Source: Sulfurimonas sp.
Lineage (GTDB): Bacteria > Campylobacterota > Campylobacteria > Campylobacterales > Sulfurimonadaceae
Assembly (NCBI GenBank): GCA_015487435.1
Contig: WFPU01000160.1
Coordinates: 1 to 15,336, forward strand
Length of the DNA: 15,336 nucleotides
Direction of reading: 5' to 3'
Position numbers and translations under genes: made by a program. Positions 7,856-13,865 of the stretch are shown in pieces; the stretch's first letter is position 1, and every line of letters begins with the position of its first letter. Under the pieces are notes generated by a model. The model did not search any database and was not told the origin of the DNA. It was given only the letters and a program-made list of their open reading frames with translations.

Positions 7856-7884
7856 TAAAGAAAATCAAATCCTTGTCGATGTAC
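7856..7884 (+). promoter_or_regulatory. Sigma-28 (FliA)-type promoter, probably for fliS
   Basis: TAAAG at 7856-7860 and TTGTCGATGTAC at 7873-7884, with 17 bases between TAAA and CGAT (7877), fit the FliA consensus spacing. The -10 half forms a perfect 12-bp inverted repeat with 7777-7788. Transcription would begin around 7887-7890, which argues that fliS starts at ATG 7926 and not at ATG 7890. Confidence 0.65.
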
Positions 7885-7925
7885 CTACCATGAAAGAAAC
7901 GCCCGATAGTAAAAAAGGATTTAAG

Positions 7926-8297
7926 ATGTATGGTAATGTAGCTCATAATATTTATGCACAAAATAATGTTGGAATTGAGTCTCCACATAAATTAATAGAG
8001 ATGCTGTATGAAGGTGTTCTTCGTTTTAATGCTCAAGCAAAAAAAGCTATAAAAGATGGCGATATTGAAAAAAGAGTATATTGGACAAATCGCTCTATAG
8101 CAATTATTACAGAATTATTATCAATTTTAGATACTAGTCAGGGAGATATAGCATTATACCTTGATGGATTATATACACAAGAGATAATACTTTTAACATC
8201 AGTTAGTATGAATAGTGATATTTCAAAACTTGATGAGGTAAGCAATGTATTTAAATCTTTATTAGAAGCTTGGAGAGAAAGCACAAATGTGGCTTAA
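7926..8297 (+). CDS. fliS: Flagellin export chaperone FliS
   Basis: A 123-residue helical protein with the FliS hallmark MYGNVAHNIYAQNNVG at its N-terminus, then SPHKLIEMLYEGVLRFN, which is strongly typical of Campylobacterota FliS. It binds the C-terminal part of newly made flagellin in the cytoplasm and delivers it to the flagellar export gate. The start at 7926 is chosen because AAAGGA lies six bases upstream and because the family begins at MYG. The frame extends up to ATG 7890, but that start lacks an RBS and coincides with the predicted transcription start. The 3' end overlaps the next gene by 11 bases, indicating coupled translation. It is likely driven by the sigma-28-type promoter at 7856. 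Confidence 0.95.
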   Translation: MYGNVAHNIYAQNNVGIESPHKLIEMLYEGVLRFNAQAKKAIKDGDIEKRVYWTNRSIAIITELLSILDTSQGDIALYLDGLYTQEIILLTSVSMNSDISKLDEVSNVFKSLLEAWRESTNVA

Positions 8298-8544
8298 TAA
8301 ATTCAAAATAGCGATTGTGGAAAAAAATACAGATGCAATTGATAAACTACTAGATGAAATTCCTGAGTTTTCAAATAATAAAGATATAGAAGAAGCAATC
8401 TATTTGATGCGAGAGGGTGCTGAGTTACTTTATAAACTTAGAGATGAAGCAAGTGATGTTATATCTCAACTTAAAAAAAATATTAATTTTTTAGATTCAA
8501 CACAAAGACCAAACCTTCAAACTAGATTAGATATAAGATCTTAA
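8287..8544 (+). CDS. Small conserved protein downstream of FliS, possible FliT-like flagellar chaperone
   Basis: An 85-residue, mostly helical, charged protein with no signal peptide or membrane segment. No family motif is recognisable by eye. Heptad-like spacing of Leu/Ile (IDKLLDEI, LLYKLRDEASDVISQLKKNINFL) suggests a small helical bundle or coiled coil. It overlaps the end of fliS by 11 bases (ATGTGGCTTAA), so it is translationally coupled to it. In many flagellar operons the gene after fliS encodes FliT, a small helical chaperone for FliD. The position and character here fit that role, but the assignment rests on context, not motifs. It ends directly against the convergent SDR gene, with no gap. 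Confidence 0.7.
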   Translation: MWLNKFKIAIVEKNTDAIDKLLDEIPEFSNNKDIEEAIYLMREGAELLYKLRDEASDVISQLKKNINFLDSTQRPNLQTRLDIRS

Positions 8545-9234
8545 TTACTTTTTTTTAGAAATTCCAAAATTTAAACTTCTTATTGTGTATTCACTTACAA
8601 CAGCTCCTTTTCTCATAGTTAAAATATGCTCAATCGCATCAGCAATATCACTACTAAAAAGTTTTTCATTCTCTTTATCACTTACATTAAATCGCAACTT
8701 TTCATAAAAACTAGTTTGTGTCATATCTGGATTAATATTTGTGATACTTAGATCACTTTTTCTTGTTTCTTCAAAAAGTGAATCTCCAAACGCTTTTAAA
8801 CCAGCCTTCGTAGCAGAATAAACACCCGAAAATTTTGAAGCACGAAGTGCTTCAATAGAGTTGATATTTATAAGATATCCATTATTTTTTTTAAGATTTT
8901 TTAGTAGAGCATTTGTTAGAAGCATGGGTGCTGTAAGATTTAAAAACACCATCTCCTTTATAGAGTTTGGATTTAACTCTTCATGTGGTTCAAATTTTCC
9001 AAATCCAGCGCAATTTATAAGTATAGATATGTTATCATTTTTTAAATTTTTACATGCTGTAGATAACTCTATTTCATTAGATAAATCTACTTGCATTGGA
9101 GAGAAGTTTGTATTTGAAAATCTATCTGTTATGCTCCTACTTACTCCAATAACTTCATACCCAAGTTTTAAAAGCCTTAAACTTATAGCTTTGCCAATGC
9201 CACTACTAGCTCCAGTTACAACAGCCTTTTTCAT
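8545..9234 (-). CDS. Short-chain dehydrogenase/reductase (classical SDR)
   Basis: A 229-residue NAD(P)-dependent oxidoreductase. Visible motifs are the cofactor-binding TGASSGIGKA (residues 7-16), NCAGFG (the NAG motif), and the catalytic set: the Ser of INSIEAL plus YSATKAG (YxxxK). It is slightly shorter than the usual ~250 residues and has no extra domains. GASSGIG and the C-terminus are typical of general SDRs of unknown substrate. It follows the nucleoside-phosphorylase-like gene with a 4-base ATGA overlap (9231-9234), so the two are co-translated. No function in flagella or glycan synthesis can be claimed. A run of eight T (8549-8556) lies at its 3' end. Confidence 0.9.
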   Translation of the reverse strand: MKKAVVTGASSGIGKAISLRLLKLGYEVIGVSRSITDRFSNTNFSPMQVDLSNEIELSTACKNLKNDNISILINCAGFGKFEPHEELNPNSIKEMVFLNLTAPMLLTNALLKNLKKNNGYLININSIEALRASKFSGVYSATKAGLKAFGDSLFEETRKSDLSITNINPDMTQTSFYEKLRFNVSDKENEKLFSSDIADAIEHILTMRKGAVVSEYTIRSLNFGISKKK

Positions 9235-9695
9235 TTTTTAATCCTTTGCATAATCTCATCTATATTATCAAATATTAATTTTTTAGCATCATCTTTAGTT
9301 ACTGATTTTGGTTCAAAATGATCACTTACTATTTTAAACATATATCTGTTTTTTATAATATTTGTAGCCTCTATAAAACCTGATGATTCCATATCGACAA
9401 CATCATATCTGTCTTTTTGAGAAACTTCTTTATCTACACAATTCAAACTAAAGATTGTTTTTGTAGTCCTTGTTAGCATGTCTATATGAAGTAATTCTCC
9501 AATTGTAAATTCTTTGCTGGCTCCACATATTCCAACATTTACTATAATATCATTTTCATCCATCTGTTTTAGTATTTTTTTAGTTGCATTGTACATATTT
9601 TTAGAGCCAATACCACTTATTGTAATATTTATATCAAGTTTTTTATCGATAAACGCTTGGGCTTCAGCTTTAAGTGCAAAAACTAAATAAATCAT
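9231..9695 (-). CDS. Short nucleoside phosphorylase-like protein (MTA/SAH nucleosidase superfamily)
   Basis: A 154-residue protein resembling a shortened member of the PNP/UDP phosphorylase superfamily. It begins with IYLVFALKAEAQAF, like the start of MTA/SAH nucleosidases; ISGIGSKNMYNA matches the GIGKVNAA region; VNVGICGAS matches the conserved N-x-G-x-x-G strand; VVDMESSGF corresponds to the nucleoside-binding VEMEGAA segment; and VSDHFEP carries the Asp that acts on the purine in family members. Typical enzymes are ~230 residues, so a central part is missing or reduced, though the key motifs remain. It may be an active small hydrolase or phosphorylase, or a divergent binding protein. The start ATG follows AAAGAGGAAAAG. 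The gene overlaps the downstream SDR gene by four bases. Confidence 0.75.
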   Translation of the reverse strand: MIYLVFALKAEAQAFIDKKLDINITISGIGSKNMYNATKKILKQMDENDIIVNVGICGASKEFTIGELLHIDMLTRTTKTIFSLNCVDKEVSQKDRYDVVDMESSGFIEATNIIKNRYMFKIVSDHFEPKSVTKDDAKKLIFDNIDEIMQRIKK

Positions 9696-9716
9696 CTTTT
9701 CCTCTTTGTTATTTTT

Positions 9717-9726
9717 GTGCTATAAT
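9717..9726 (+). promoter_or_regulatory. Extended -10 promoter for the Hpt gene
   Basis: TTTTTG at 9712-9717 and TGC-TATAAT ending at 9726 form a consensus extended -10 with a T-rich upstream and no -35, as is usual for housekeeping promoters in Campylobacterota. The ATG of the Hpt gene is at 9761. On the opposite strand TTTGATTTAAT overlaps this region and could serve the minus-strand phosphorylase-SDR pair. Confidence 0.6.
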
Positions 9727-9760
9727 TAAATCAAACATTCGTAAATAAAGGATATAAAAG

Positions 9761-10093
9761 ATGTCAATACGCCAAGCAAATTATGCTAACTTAGACCATG
9801 TTGAGATGGCAGCATCAATAGGGCTAAATGTCAAACATATTCCTATCCTTATAGATAGCTTTTTATCCGAGAGTAATGGTGCCATAACAAAGCTTCAAGA
9901 TGCGATAGAAAATAAAGTTTTTGAAGAGATTAGTAAGAATGCTCACTTTATTAAAGGAAGTGCTGGTAATTTGAAGTTTGATGAGATATATACAATGGCT
10001 CAAGAGCTTGAATTAAATGCTAATAATCGTAATCCAGATTTTAATTATGTTGGTTACTTTAATGCAATTTCAGAGGCTATATTGACTATTTAA
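9761..10093 (+). CDS. Stand-alone Hpt (histidine phosphotransfer) domain protein
   Basis: A 110-residue single-domain protein. AHFIKGSAGNLKF (residues 61-73) contains the phospho-accepting His62 in the classical HxxKGxAxxL setting of Hpt domains; the rest is predicted to form the four-helix bundle. It would relay phosphate between response-regulator receiver domains in a multistep phosphorelay, or act as a phosphate sink. No cognate histidine kinase or regulator is adjacent, so its partners are unknown. The start has AAAGGA at 9747-9752, and a clear TGCTATAAT promoter lies 35 bp upstream. Its last codons contain the -35 element of the SRP RNA promoter. It is not co-transcribed with the divergent minus-strand genes. 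Confidence 0.9.
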   Translation: MSIRQANYANLDHVEMAASIGLNVKHIPILIDSFLSESNGAITKLQDAIENKVFEEISKNAHFIKGSAGNLKFDEIYTMAQELELNANNRNPDFNYVGYFNAISEAILTI

Positions 10094-10110
10094 ACTTTAT
10101 TAGTTATAAT
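10082..10110 (+). promoter_or_regulatory. Sigma-70 promoter of the SRP RNA gene
   Basis: TTGACT (10082-10087) and TATAAT (10105-10110) are separated by exactly 17 bases, a near-consensus sigma-70 promoter. The -35 box lies within the last codons of the upstream Hpt gene. The start would be around the G at 10117, where the conserved RNA fold begins. Confidence 0.8.
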
Positions 10111-10116
10111 TTCGTC

Positions 10117-10222
10117 GCTTCTCTTTAGACCTGTGCAATAGTCACTTAAGACAATGTGTCAGGGTAGGAATACAGCAGCACACCTTATTTTATTATGTGC
10201 CGCAGGTATCTGGAGAGGAGTC
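10117..10222 (+). ncRNA. ffs: Signal recognition particle 4.5S RNA
   Basis: The conserved SRP domain IV is clear at 10156-10183: a GTGT/CACAC stem closing an inner region with GTCAGG, a GGAA tetraloop and CAGCAGCA, the sites bound by Ffh. The outer arm pairs too: CTTCTC...AGACCTG (10118-10132) with CAGGTATCT...GAGAGGAG (10202-10220). The length of about 106 nt is normal for a bacterial 4.5S RNA. A near-consensus promoter lies just upstream. The 3' end is approximate, and no strong U-tract terminator is seen. Confidence 0.93.
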
Positions 10223-10314
10223 TTCTCTTAAAACTCACCCAAAAACAACAAATATTTTAATAAATTAAGAAACCATTGTAATAAATGTGTTATGATTATG
10301 GGCAATATTAGATA

Positions 10315-10456
10315 ATTGAGCTCTCTAAACAATTAGTTGATAGATTCCAAGTTAAGCTTGGAATGACAGAGTTAACGTCATTTGGACTTGATTCACAGTT
10401 AACGTCATTCTGGACTTGAGCCAGAATCTAATAGATTGTTGTTTAGAGAGTTCAAT
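10315..10456. repeat. MITE-like element 2, with 18-bp terminal inverted repeats
   Basis: ATTGAGCTCTCTAAACAA (10315-10332) and TTGTTTAGAGAGTTCAAT (10439-10456) are inverted repeats with a single mismatch; looser similarity continues inward (TAGATTC). Inside are hairpins ATTCCAAG-TTAAG-CTTGGAAT (10344-10364) and ATTCTGG/CCAGAAT (10407-10427), plus an imperfect tandem duplication starting AGTTAACGTCATT (10370 and 10398). CAATATT occurs on both sides (10303-10309 and 10458-10464) and might be a target duplication. The rest of the 10223-10493 gap shows nothing else except a possible TTTGATATATT promoter at 10463-10473. Confidence 0.75.
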
Positions 10457-10493
10457 TCAATATTTGATATATTTTTAAAAATTAGGATAAAAA

Positions 10494-11213
10494 ATGAGAA
10501 AAAGTTTTTTTATAGTGATAACAAAACTTTTTTTAATCACCTTAATAGTATCAGCTAATCAAATGACAGAGCTAAACAATCGAGCTTTTAATGCAGTTAA
10601 AATAAAAGCAGACAAAGGTGATGCAAGTGGTCAATTTGCATTGGGTGGAATGTATTTTCACGGTATGCTTATACAAAAAGACCATAAACTGGCAGCAAAA
10701 ATGTATGAAAAAGCTGCTGCACAAGGGCATGTTAAAGCGATGTACAATCTTGCAATGATGTATCTTAATGGTGATGGAGTAGAACAAGACACCCTTAAGG
10801 CGATAAATTATTTTACAAAAGCAGCTAATAGAGATGATATCAAATCTTCAGTACATATTGGGGATATTTATTATTTTGGACAAGGTATAGAGATAGATTA
10901 CAACAAAGCATTTAAGCCGTATAAAAAAGCTGCTGATTTGGGTTATCCAATTGCGCAACATAAAGTTGGGCTTATGTATAAAATGGGTTATGGTGTTGAA
11001 AAAGATATTACTAAAGCAAAAAAATACCTTGAGAGATCTGCTATGCAAAGTTGCTCAAAAGCACAATATGATCTTGGTAAGATGTATCTTGATGGAGATG
11101 GTATTGAAAAAAATATGTCATTAGCAAAAAAACTAATGCAAGAAGCTTATCTAAATGGAAAAGAAGAAGCAAAAATTATTTTAGATAAGTACAAGTGGAA
11201 TATAGAACTATAA
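10494..11213 (+). CDS. Exported Sel1-repeat protein
   Basis: A 239-residue protein with an N-terminal hydrophobic signal (residues ~5-21, ending VSA) and about five 36-residue Sel1-type TPR-like repeats (from residue 42 to ~221). The repeats share MYxxGxGVExDxxKAxxYxxKAA-like spacing, for example LAMMYLNGDGVEQD, VGLMYKMGYGVEKD and LGKMYLDGDGIEKN. Such solenoids act as protein-protein scaffolds in the periplasm or at the envelope. No catalytic residues or cysteine motifs are seen. It is followed after 18 bp by the di-haem cytochrome and then the OB-like lipoprotein, so it is likely first in a three-gene exported operon. An AGGA lies at 10484-10487. A weak TTTGATATATT promoter sits at the edge of the MITE-like element. 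Confidence 0.9.
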   Translation: MRKSFFIVITKLFLITLIVSANQMTELNNRAFNAVKIKADKGDASGQFALGGMYFHGMLIQKDHKLAAKMYEKAAAQGHVKAMYNLAMMYLNGDGVEQDTLKAINYFTKAANRDDIKSSVHIGDIYYFGQGIEIDYNKAFKPYKKAADLGYPIAQHKVGLMYKMGYGVEKDITKAKKYLERSAMQSCSKAQYDLGKMYLDGDGIEKNMSLAKKLMQEAYLNGKEEAKIILDKYKWNIEL

Positions 11214-11231
11214 AAATAGGAGGAAATTAAA

Positions 11232-11972
11232 ATGAAGTTTTTTTTATTTATGATACTTTCAACAATAATAGTATCAGCAACACCATTATACAAAAGATGT
11301 GCTTCTTGTCACGGAGTAAAAGGGGAAAAAGCATCTTTAAACATAACAGGTGCTATTGCCGGTATGAAAGCAGAAGATGTTGTAGATATGTTAAAAGAGT
11401 ACAAAGCAGGCACTAGAGATAAATATGGATTTGGAAAGATGATGAAAGGACAATCTAGTAAACTTTCAGAAGAGGATATGAAAGAAATTGGCTCTTATAT
11501 TGAATCAATGGACCCAGTAGCACAACCTAAAAAAACTATAAGAAAGAAAAAAAGTTCCGCAGAGAGATTATTTAAAAAATGTTCAGCGTGCCATGGAAAA
11601 AAAGGTGAAAAAAAATCACTTGGTGTAAGTAAAATAATTGCTGGCATGAAAGCAGAAGTGATTATTAAAGAGCTAGAAGATTATAAATTAAATAACAAAA
11701 ATCTTTATGGATATGGAAGTATGATGAGAGGACAAACTAAAAGACTCTCTGAAGAAAAGATAAAAATTATTGCAAAATATATCGAATCTCTTCCACCTGT
11801 AAAGACAGATGAAGTAGAAATGAGAAAACCACTTAGAGAGATATCTAAAGAGGAAGCTGACTTCAACAAATTTATGGATGATTACTTTAGAGATTCTAAA
11901 GATCCAAATGAAACTTATGAAGCAGCAAAAAAAAGTTATGAAGAACATTTAAAAAATAAAGGAAAAAAATGA
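11232..11972 (+). CDS. Periplasmic di-haem cytochrome c with two tandem c553-like domains
   Basis: A 246-residue exported protein. A short signal peptide (residues 1-16, ending VSA) precedes two homologous class-I cytochrome domains. Haem sites are CASCH (Cys23, Cys26, His27) and CSACH (Cys117, Cys120, His121). Each is followed by the same downstream pattern: GAIAGMKAE/KIIAGMKAE, YGFGKMMKGQ/YGYGSMMRGQ with likely Met axial ligands, then LSEE and a C-terminal helix. The duplication is therefore internal. A charged, Lys/Glu-rich tail (about 190-246) lacks haem motifs. It is expected to carry electrons in the periplasm. AGGAGG at 11218-11223 is a strong RBS. The stop overlaps the next start by ATGA, so it is translationally coupled to the lipoprotein. 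Confidence 0.92.
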   Translation: MKFFLFMILSTIIVSATPLYKRCASCHGVKGEKASLNITGAIAGMKAEDVVDMLKEYKAGTRDKYGFGKMMKGQSSKLSEEDMKEIGSYIESMDPVAQPKKTIRKKKSSAERLFKKCSACHGKKGEKKSLGVSKIIAGMKAEVIIKELEDYKLNNKNLYGYGSMMRGQTKRLSEEKIKIIAKYIESLPPVKTDEVEMRKPLREISKEEADFNKFMDDYFRDSKDPNETYEAAKKSYEEHLKNKGKK

Positions 11973-12826
11973 AAAAAATATCTATAGCACTAAGTGTCGC
12001 TGCACTTTTAATGGTAGGTTGTAGTGACAAACCAAAAGAGGATACAACTAAGATAGAAAAAGCTCAAACAGTACAAAGCTCAGAAGCTGTTAAAGCGCCA
12101 CAAAGCATTTATGGTGCTACTACTACTTCAGCAGTATCTTCGCATGAACAAAAAGCACCTGCTAAAGCAGATTTTCAAGCAAATGCTCCACACATTGGAA
12201 AAATTCTTGAGACTATGGATGCTACTGGGTATACTTATGCTAAAGTTGATGAAGATGGGACTATCTACTGGGTAGCTGCTCCACAAACAAATGTAAAAGT
12301 TGGAGATACAGTATCTTATATTGAACAAATGGTTATGAAAGATTTTTCAAGCAAAGCTTTGGATAAAACATTTGATTATTTAATGTTTGCTAGTGCCATG
12401 GTAAAACCTGGAGAGGCAAATAAAGAGGCTAGTGATGCAACTAAAACTCATTCAACTAAGACTATGCAACAACATCCAACGCCAAACACAACTAAAGCTG
12501 TAGTAGAAAAAATCAACATAGCTAAACTTGATGATGGATACACCATTGAGGAATTATATACATTAAAAGATAAACTAAAAGATAAACGCGTTAAGTTAAG
12601 AGCCCAAGTTGTTAAAGTTTCAAAGGGTATTATGGGTAAAGATTGGATCCATCTTCAAGATGGAACAGGGGAAGGTAGTACTAGCGATATAATTTTGACA
12701 ACAAAAAATTCAACTGTAAATGTTGGAGATGTTGTTATAGCAGAAGCAATCTATAAAACTGATGTAGATTTAGGTTATGGGTATTTTTTCCAAGTGATTT
12801 TAGAAGAGGGCAAATTTGTAAATTAG
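11969..12826 (+). CDS. Lipoprotein with OB-fold-like domain(s), NrfJ-like
   Basis: A 285-residue protein with a lipoprotein signal peptide (lipobox LMVGC, Cys18) and a low-complexity linker to ~residue 60. A first module (about 70-120: GKILETMDATGYTYAKVDED, AAPQTNVKVGDTV) resembles the small beta-rich domain of NrfJ-related proteins. A second module (about 205-285: KRVKLRAQVVKVSKG, DWIHLQDGTG, VNVGDVVIAEAIY) looks like an OB-fold. It has no haem motif and, after the lipobox Cys, no further cysteine. It probably sits at the periplasmic or outer membrane face beside the cytochrome whose gene overlaps its start by four bases. The role is unknown; a maturation or metal/redox accessory function is an inference from the NrfJ likeness and the operon. 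Confidence 0.8.
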   Translation: MKKISIALSVAALLMVGCSDKPKEDTTKIEKAQTVQSSEAVKAPQSIYGATTTSAVSSHEQKAPAKADFQANAPHIGKILETMDATGYTYAKVDEDGTIYWVAAPQTNVKVGDTVSYIEQMVMKDFSSKALDKTFDYLMFASAMVKPGEANKEASDATKTHSTKTMQQHPTPNTTKAVVEKINIAKLDDGYTIEELYTLKDKLKDKRVKLRAQVVKVSKGIMGKDWIHLQDGTGEGSTSDIILTTKNSTVNVGDVVIAEAIYKTDVDLGYGYFFQVILEEGKFVN

Positions 12827-12840
12827 TTATTAGATAAATA

Positions 12841-12880
12841 TTAAATTATTATAAAGCGTTGATGTTTAATAATAATTTAA
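12841..12880. promoter_or_regulatory. AT-only 12-bp inverted repeat downstream of the lipoprotein gene
   Basis: TTAAATTATTAT (12841-12852) and ATAATAATTTAA (12869-12880) are perfect inverted repeats with a 16-base loop. The pure A/T stem and the lack of a following U-tract argue against an intrinsic terminator. It could be a transcript-end hairpin or a regulator site for the following cytochrome gene. Confidence 0.4.
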
Positions 12881-12908
12881 TACTACTAACGATATACTGA
12901 TATTAGTC

Positions 12909-12933
12909 GATATATAAAGATAGTTTATATATC
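12909..12933 (+). promoter_or_regulatory. Perfect 10-bp palindrome in the leader of the tetrahaem cytochrome gene
   Basis: GATATATAAA (12909-12918) and TTTATATATC (12924-12933) are perfect inverted repeats around a 5-base loop, 20 bp before the ATG. A candidate -10 (TATACT, 12893-12898) lies just upstream, so the palindrome would fall at the 5' end of the transcript. It may be an operator or a 5' hairpin stabilising the mRNA. It does not match an Fnr/Crp-type site. Confidence 0.5.
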
Positions 12934-12953
12934 AAAGTAAAAAAGGAGAAGTA

Positions 12954-13745
12954 ATGTTAGGGAAAAAAATAATAGCTGGTGTTTTACTAGCTGGTGTAAC
13001 ATCACTGTGGGGGGCTGCAGGAATTTTAAATTCACCTCATGATTTAAGTGGAATAGTTTGGAGTGGTACTGCTACAGAAGATAATGGAGAGACATGTGTG
13101 TATTGTCATACTCCACATGCTGCTAATACATCTTTTGCAGGTGCTCCTTTATGGAATAAAGATAGTACTGTATCTACAGCTAACAATGCCTTTGTATTGT
13201 ATGGTGCTACGGCTGCGGGTAATCAAGGTGTTACCATAGCTGGTACTGCTGTTGGTAATACGGGAGGAGTAGTAAATGCTCCCTCAATGGCATGTTTAAG
13301 TTGTCATGATGGTGTTAGTGCAGTTAACTCAATAGTAAATGCTCCAGGTGCTGGTTTTTCAGCTGGAGGTGATGGTCTAATAGGTGATACAGCCACACCA
13401 ATTACTGATGCGCTATTGCTAAATAATGCTCTTGCTGACTTAGGTAACGCTGGTGTAGACTTAAGTAATGATCATCCCATATCTGTTCCATATCCAGTAG
13501 GAGGATCAGCTGCTACTAACCCAGCAAGCCTTATTCTTAGCTCATCAACTCTAGTTGGTACATGGGCAGGGGCTACTACAATTGATGACTTATTAAGAAC
13601 AACGGGTGGAGTTGCTTATGTAGAGTGTGGTTCTTGTCATGATCCACATAATGGTGCTGACTCTTATATTCTTAATGAATCAGTTTATTTTTTAAGAACA
13701 ACCAATGCCAATAGTGCGTTGTGTACTGGTTGTCACGAAAAATAA
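12954..13745 (+). CDS. Exported tetrahaem cytochrome c, doubled-CXXCH type (OmcE-like candidate)
   Basis: A 263-residue protein with an N-terminal signal peptide (about 1-21). Four CXXCH haem sites are seen: Cys48-Cys51-His52, Cys114-Cys117-His118, Cys225-Cys228-His229 and Cys257-Cys260-His261. Exactly four other histidines exist (His29, His55, His174, His232), enough for bis-His ligation of all four haems. Two sites have the CxxCHxPH form (CVYCHTPH, CGSCHDPH). The long spacers are rich in Gly, Ala, Ser, Asn and Thr, as in secreted surface proteins, and the chain ends two residues after the last haem His. AAAAAGGAGAAGT gives a strong RBS. Its neighbours, an NHL lipoprotein and a SurA-like PPIase, resemble surface cytochrome-filament loci. 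A simple periplasmic tetrahaem carrier remains possible. Confidence 0.9.
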   Translation: MLGKKIIAGVLLAGVTSLWGAAGILNSPHDLSGIVWSGTATEDNGETCVYCHTPHAANTSFAGAPLWNKDSTVSTANNAFVLYGATAAGNQGVTIAGTAVGNTGGVVNAPSMACLSCHDGVSAVNSIVNAPGAGFSAGGDGLIGDTATPITDALLLNNALADLGNAGVDLSNDHPISVPYPVGGSAATNPASLILSSSTLVGTWAGATTIDDLLRTTGGVAYVECGSCHDPHNGADSYILNESVYFLRTTNANSALCTGCHEK

Positions 13746-13757
13746 TTCTTTATAGAG

Positions 13758-13790
13758 TTTTACAAGGGGAAGGATAGTCCTCTTGTAAAA
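13758..13790 (+). other. Intercistronic stem-loop after the tetrahaem cytochrome gene
   Basis: TTTTACAAG (13758-13766) pairs with CTTGTAAAA (13782-13790), extended by G-T, G-C, G-C and A-T pairs around a 7-base loop (about 13 pairs). The T-run is 5' and the A-run is 3' of the stem, the opposite of an intrinsic terminator on either strand. It may be a 3'-protective or processing hairpin for the cytochrome transcript. Confidence 0.6.
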
Positions 13791-13828
13791 AAAATCTTAC
13801 TTAGTTTGTTCTAAATAAATCATCTTAA

Positions 13829-13837
13829 TGCTATAAT
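13829..13837 (+). promoter_or_regulatory. Extended -10 promoter for the NHL lipoprotein gene
   Basis: TGC-TATAAT (13829-13837) is a consensus extended -10, 29 bases before the ATG at 13866. It is identical in form to the Hpt gene promoter. No well-spaced -35 is present. It suggests that the NHL and PPIase genes can be transcribed separately from the cytochrome gene. Confidence 0.6.
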
Positions 13838-13865
13838 ATACTATGAAATTTTCAAAAGGTTTGTA

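Noticed and set aside
7890..7925. In-frame upstream ATG giving FliS a 12-residue N-terminal extension
   Set aside because: No ribosome binding site precedes it, it coincides with the predicted transcription start, and the family begins at MYGN with a good AAAGGA before ATG 7926.
10303..10464. CAATATT direct repeat as a target-site duplication of element 2
   Set aside because: It is not flush with the inverted repeats (5 bases away on one side, 1 on the other), and a 7-bp match is easily found by chance in AT-rich DNA; kept only as a possibility.
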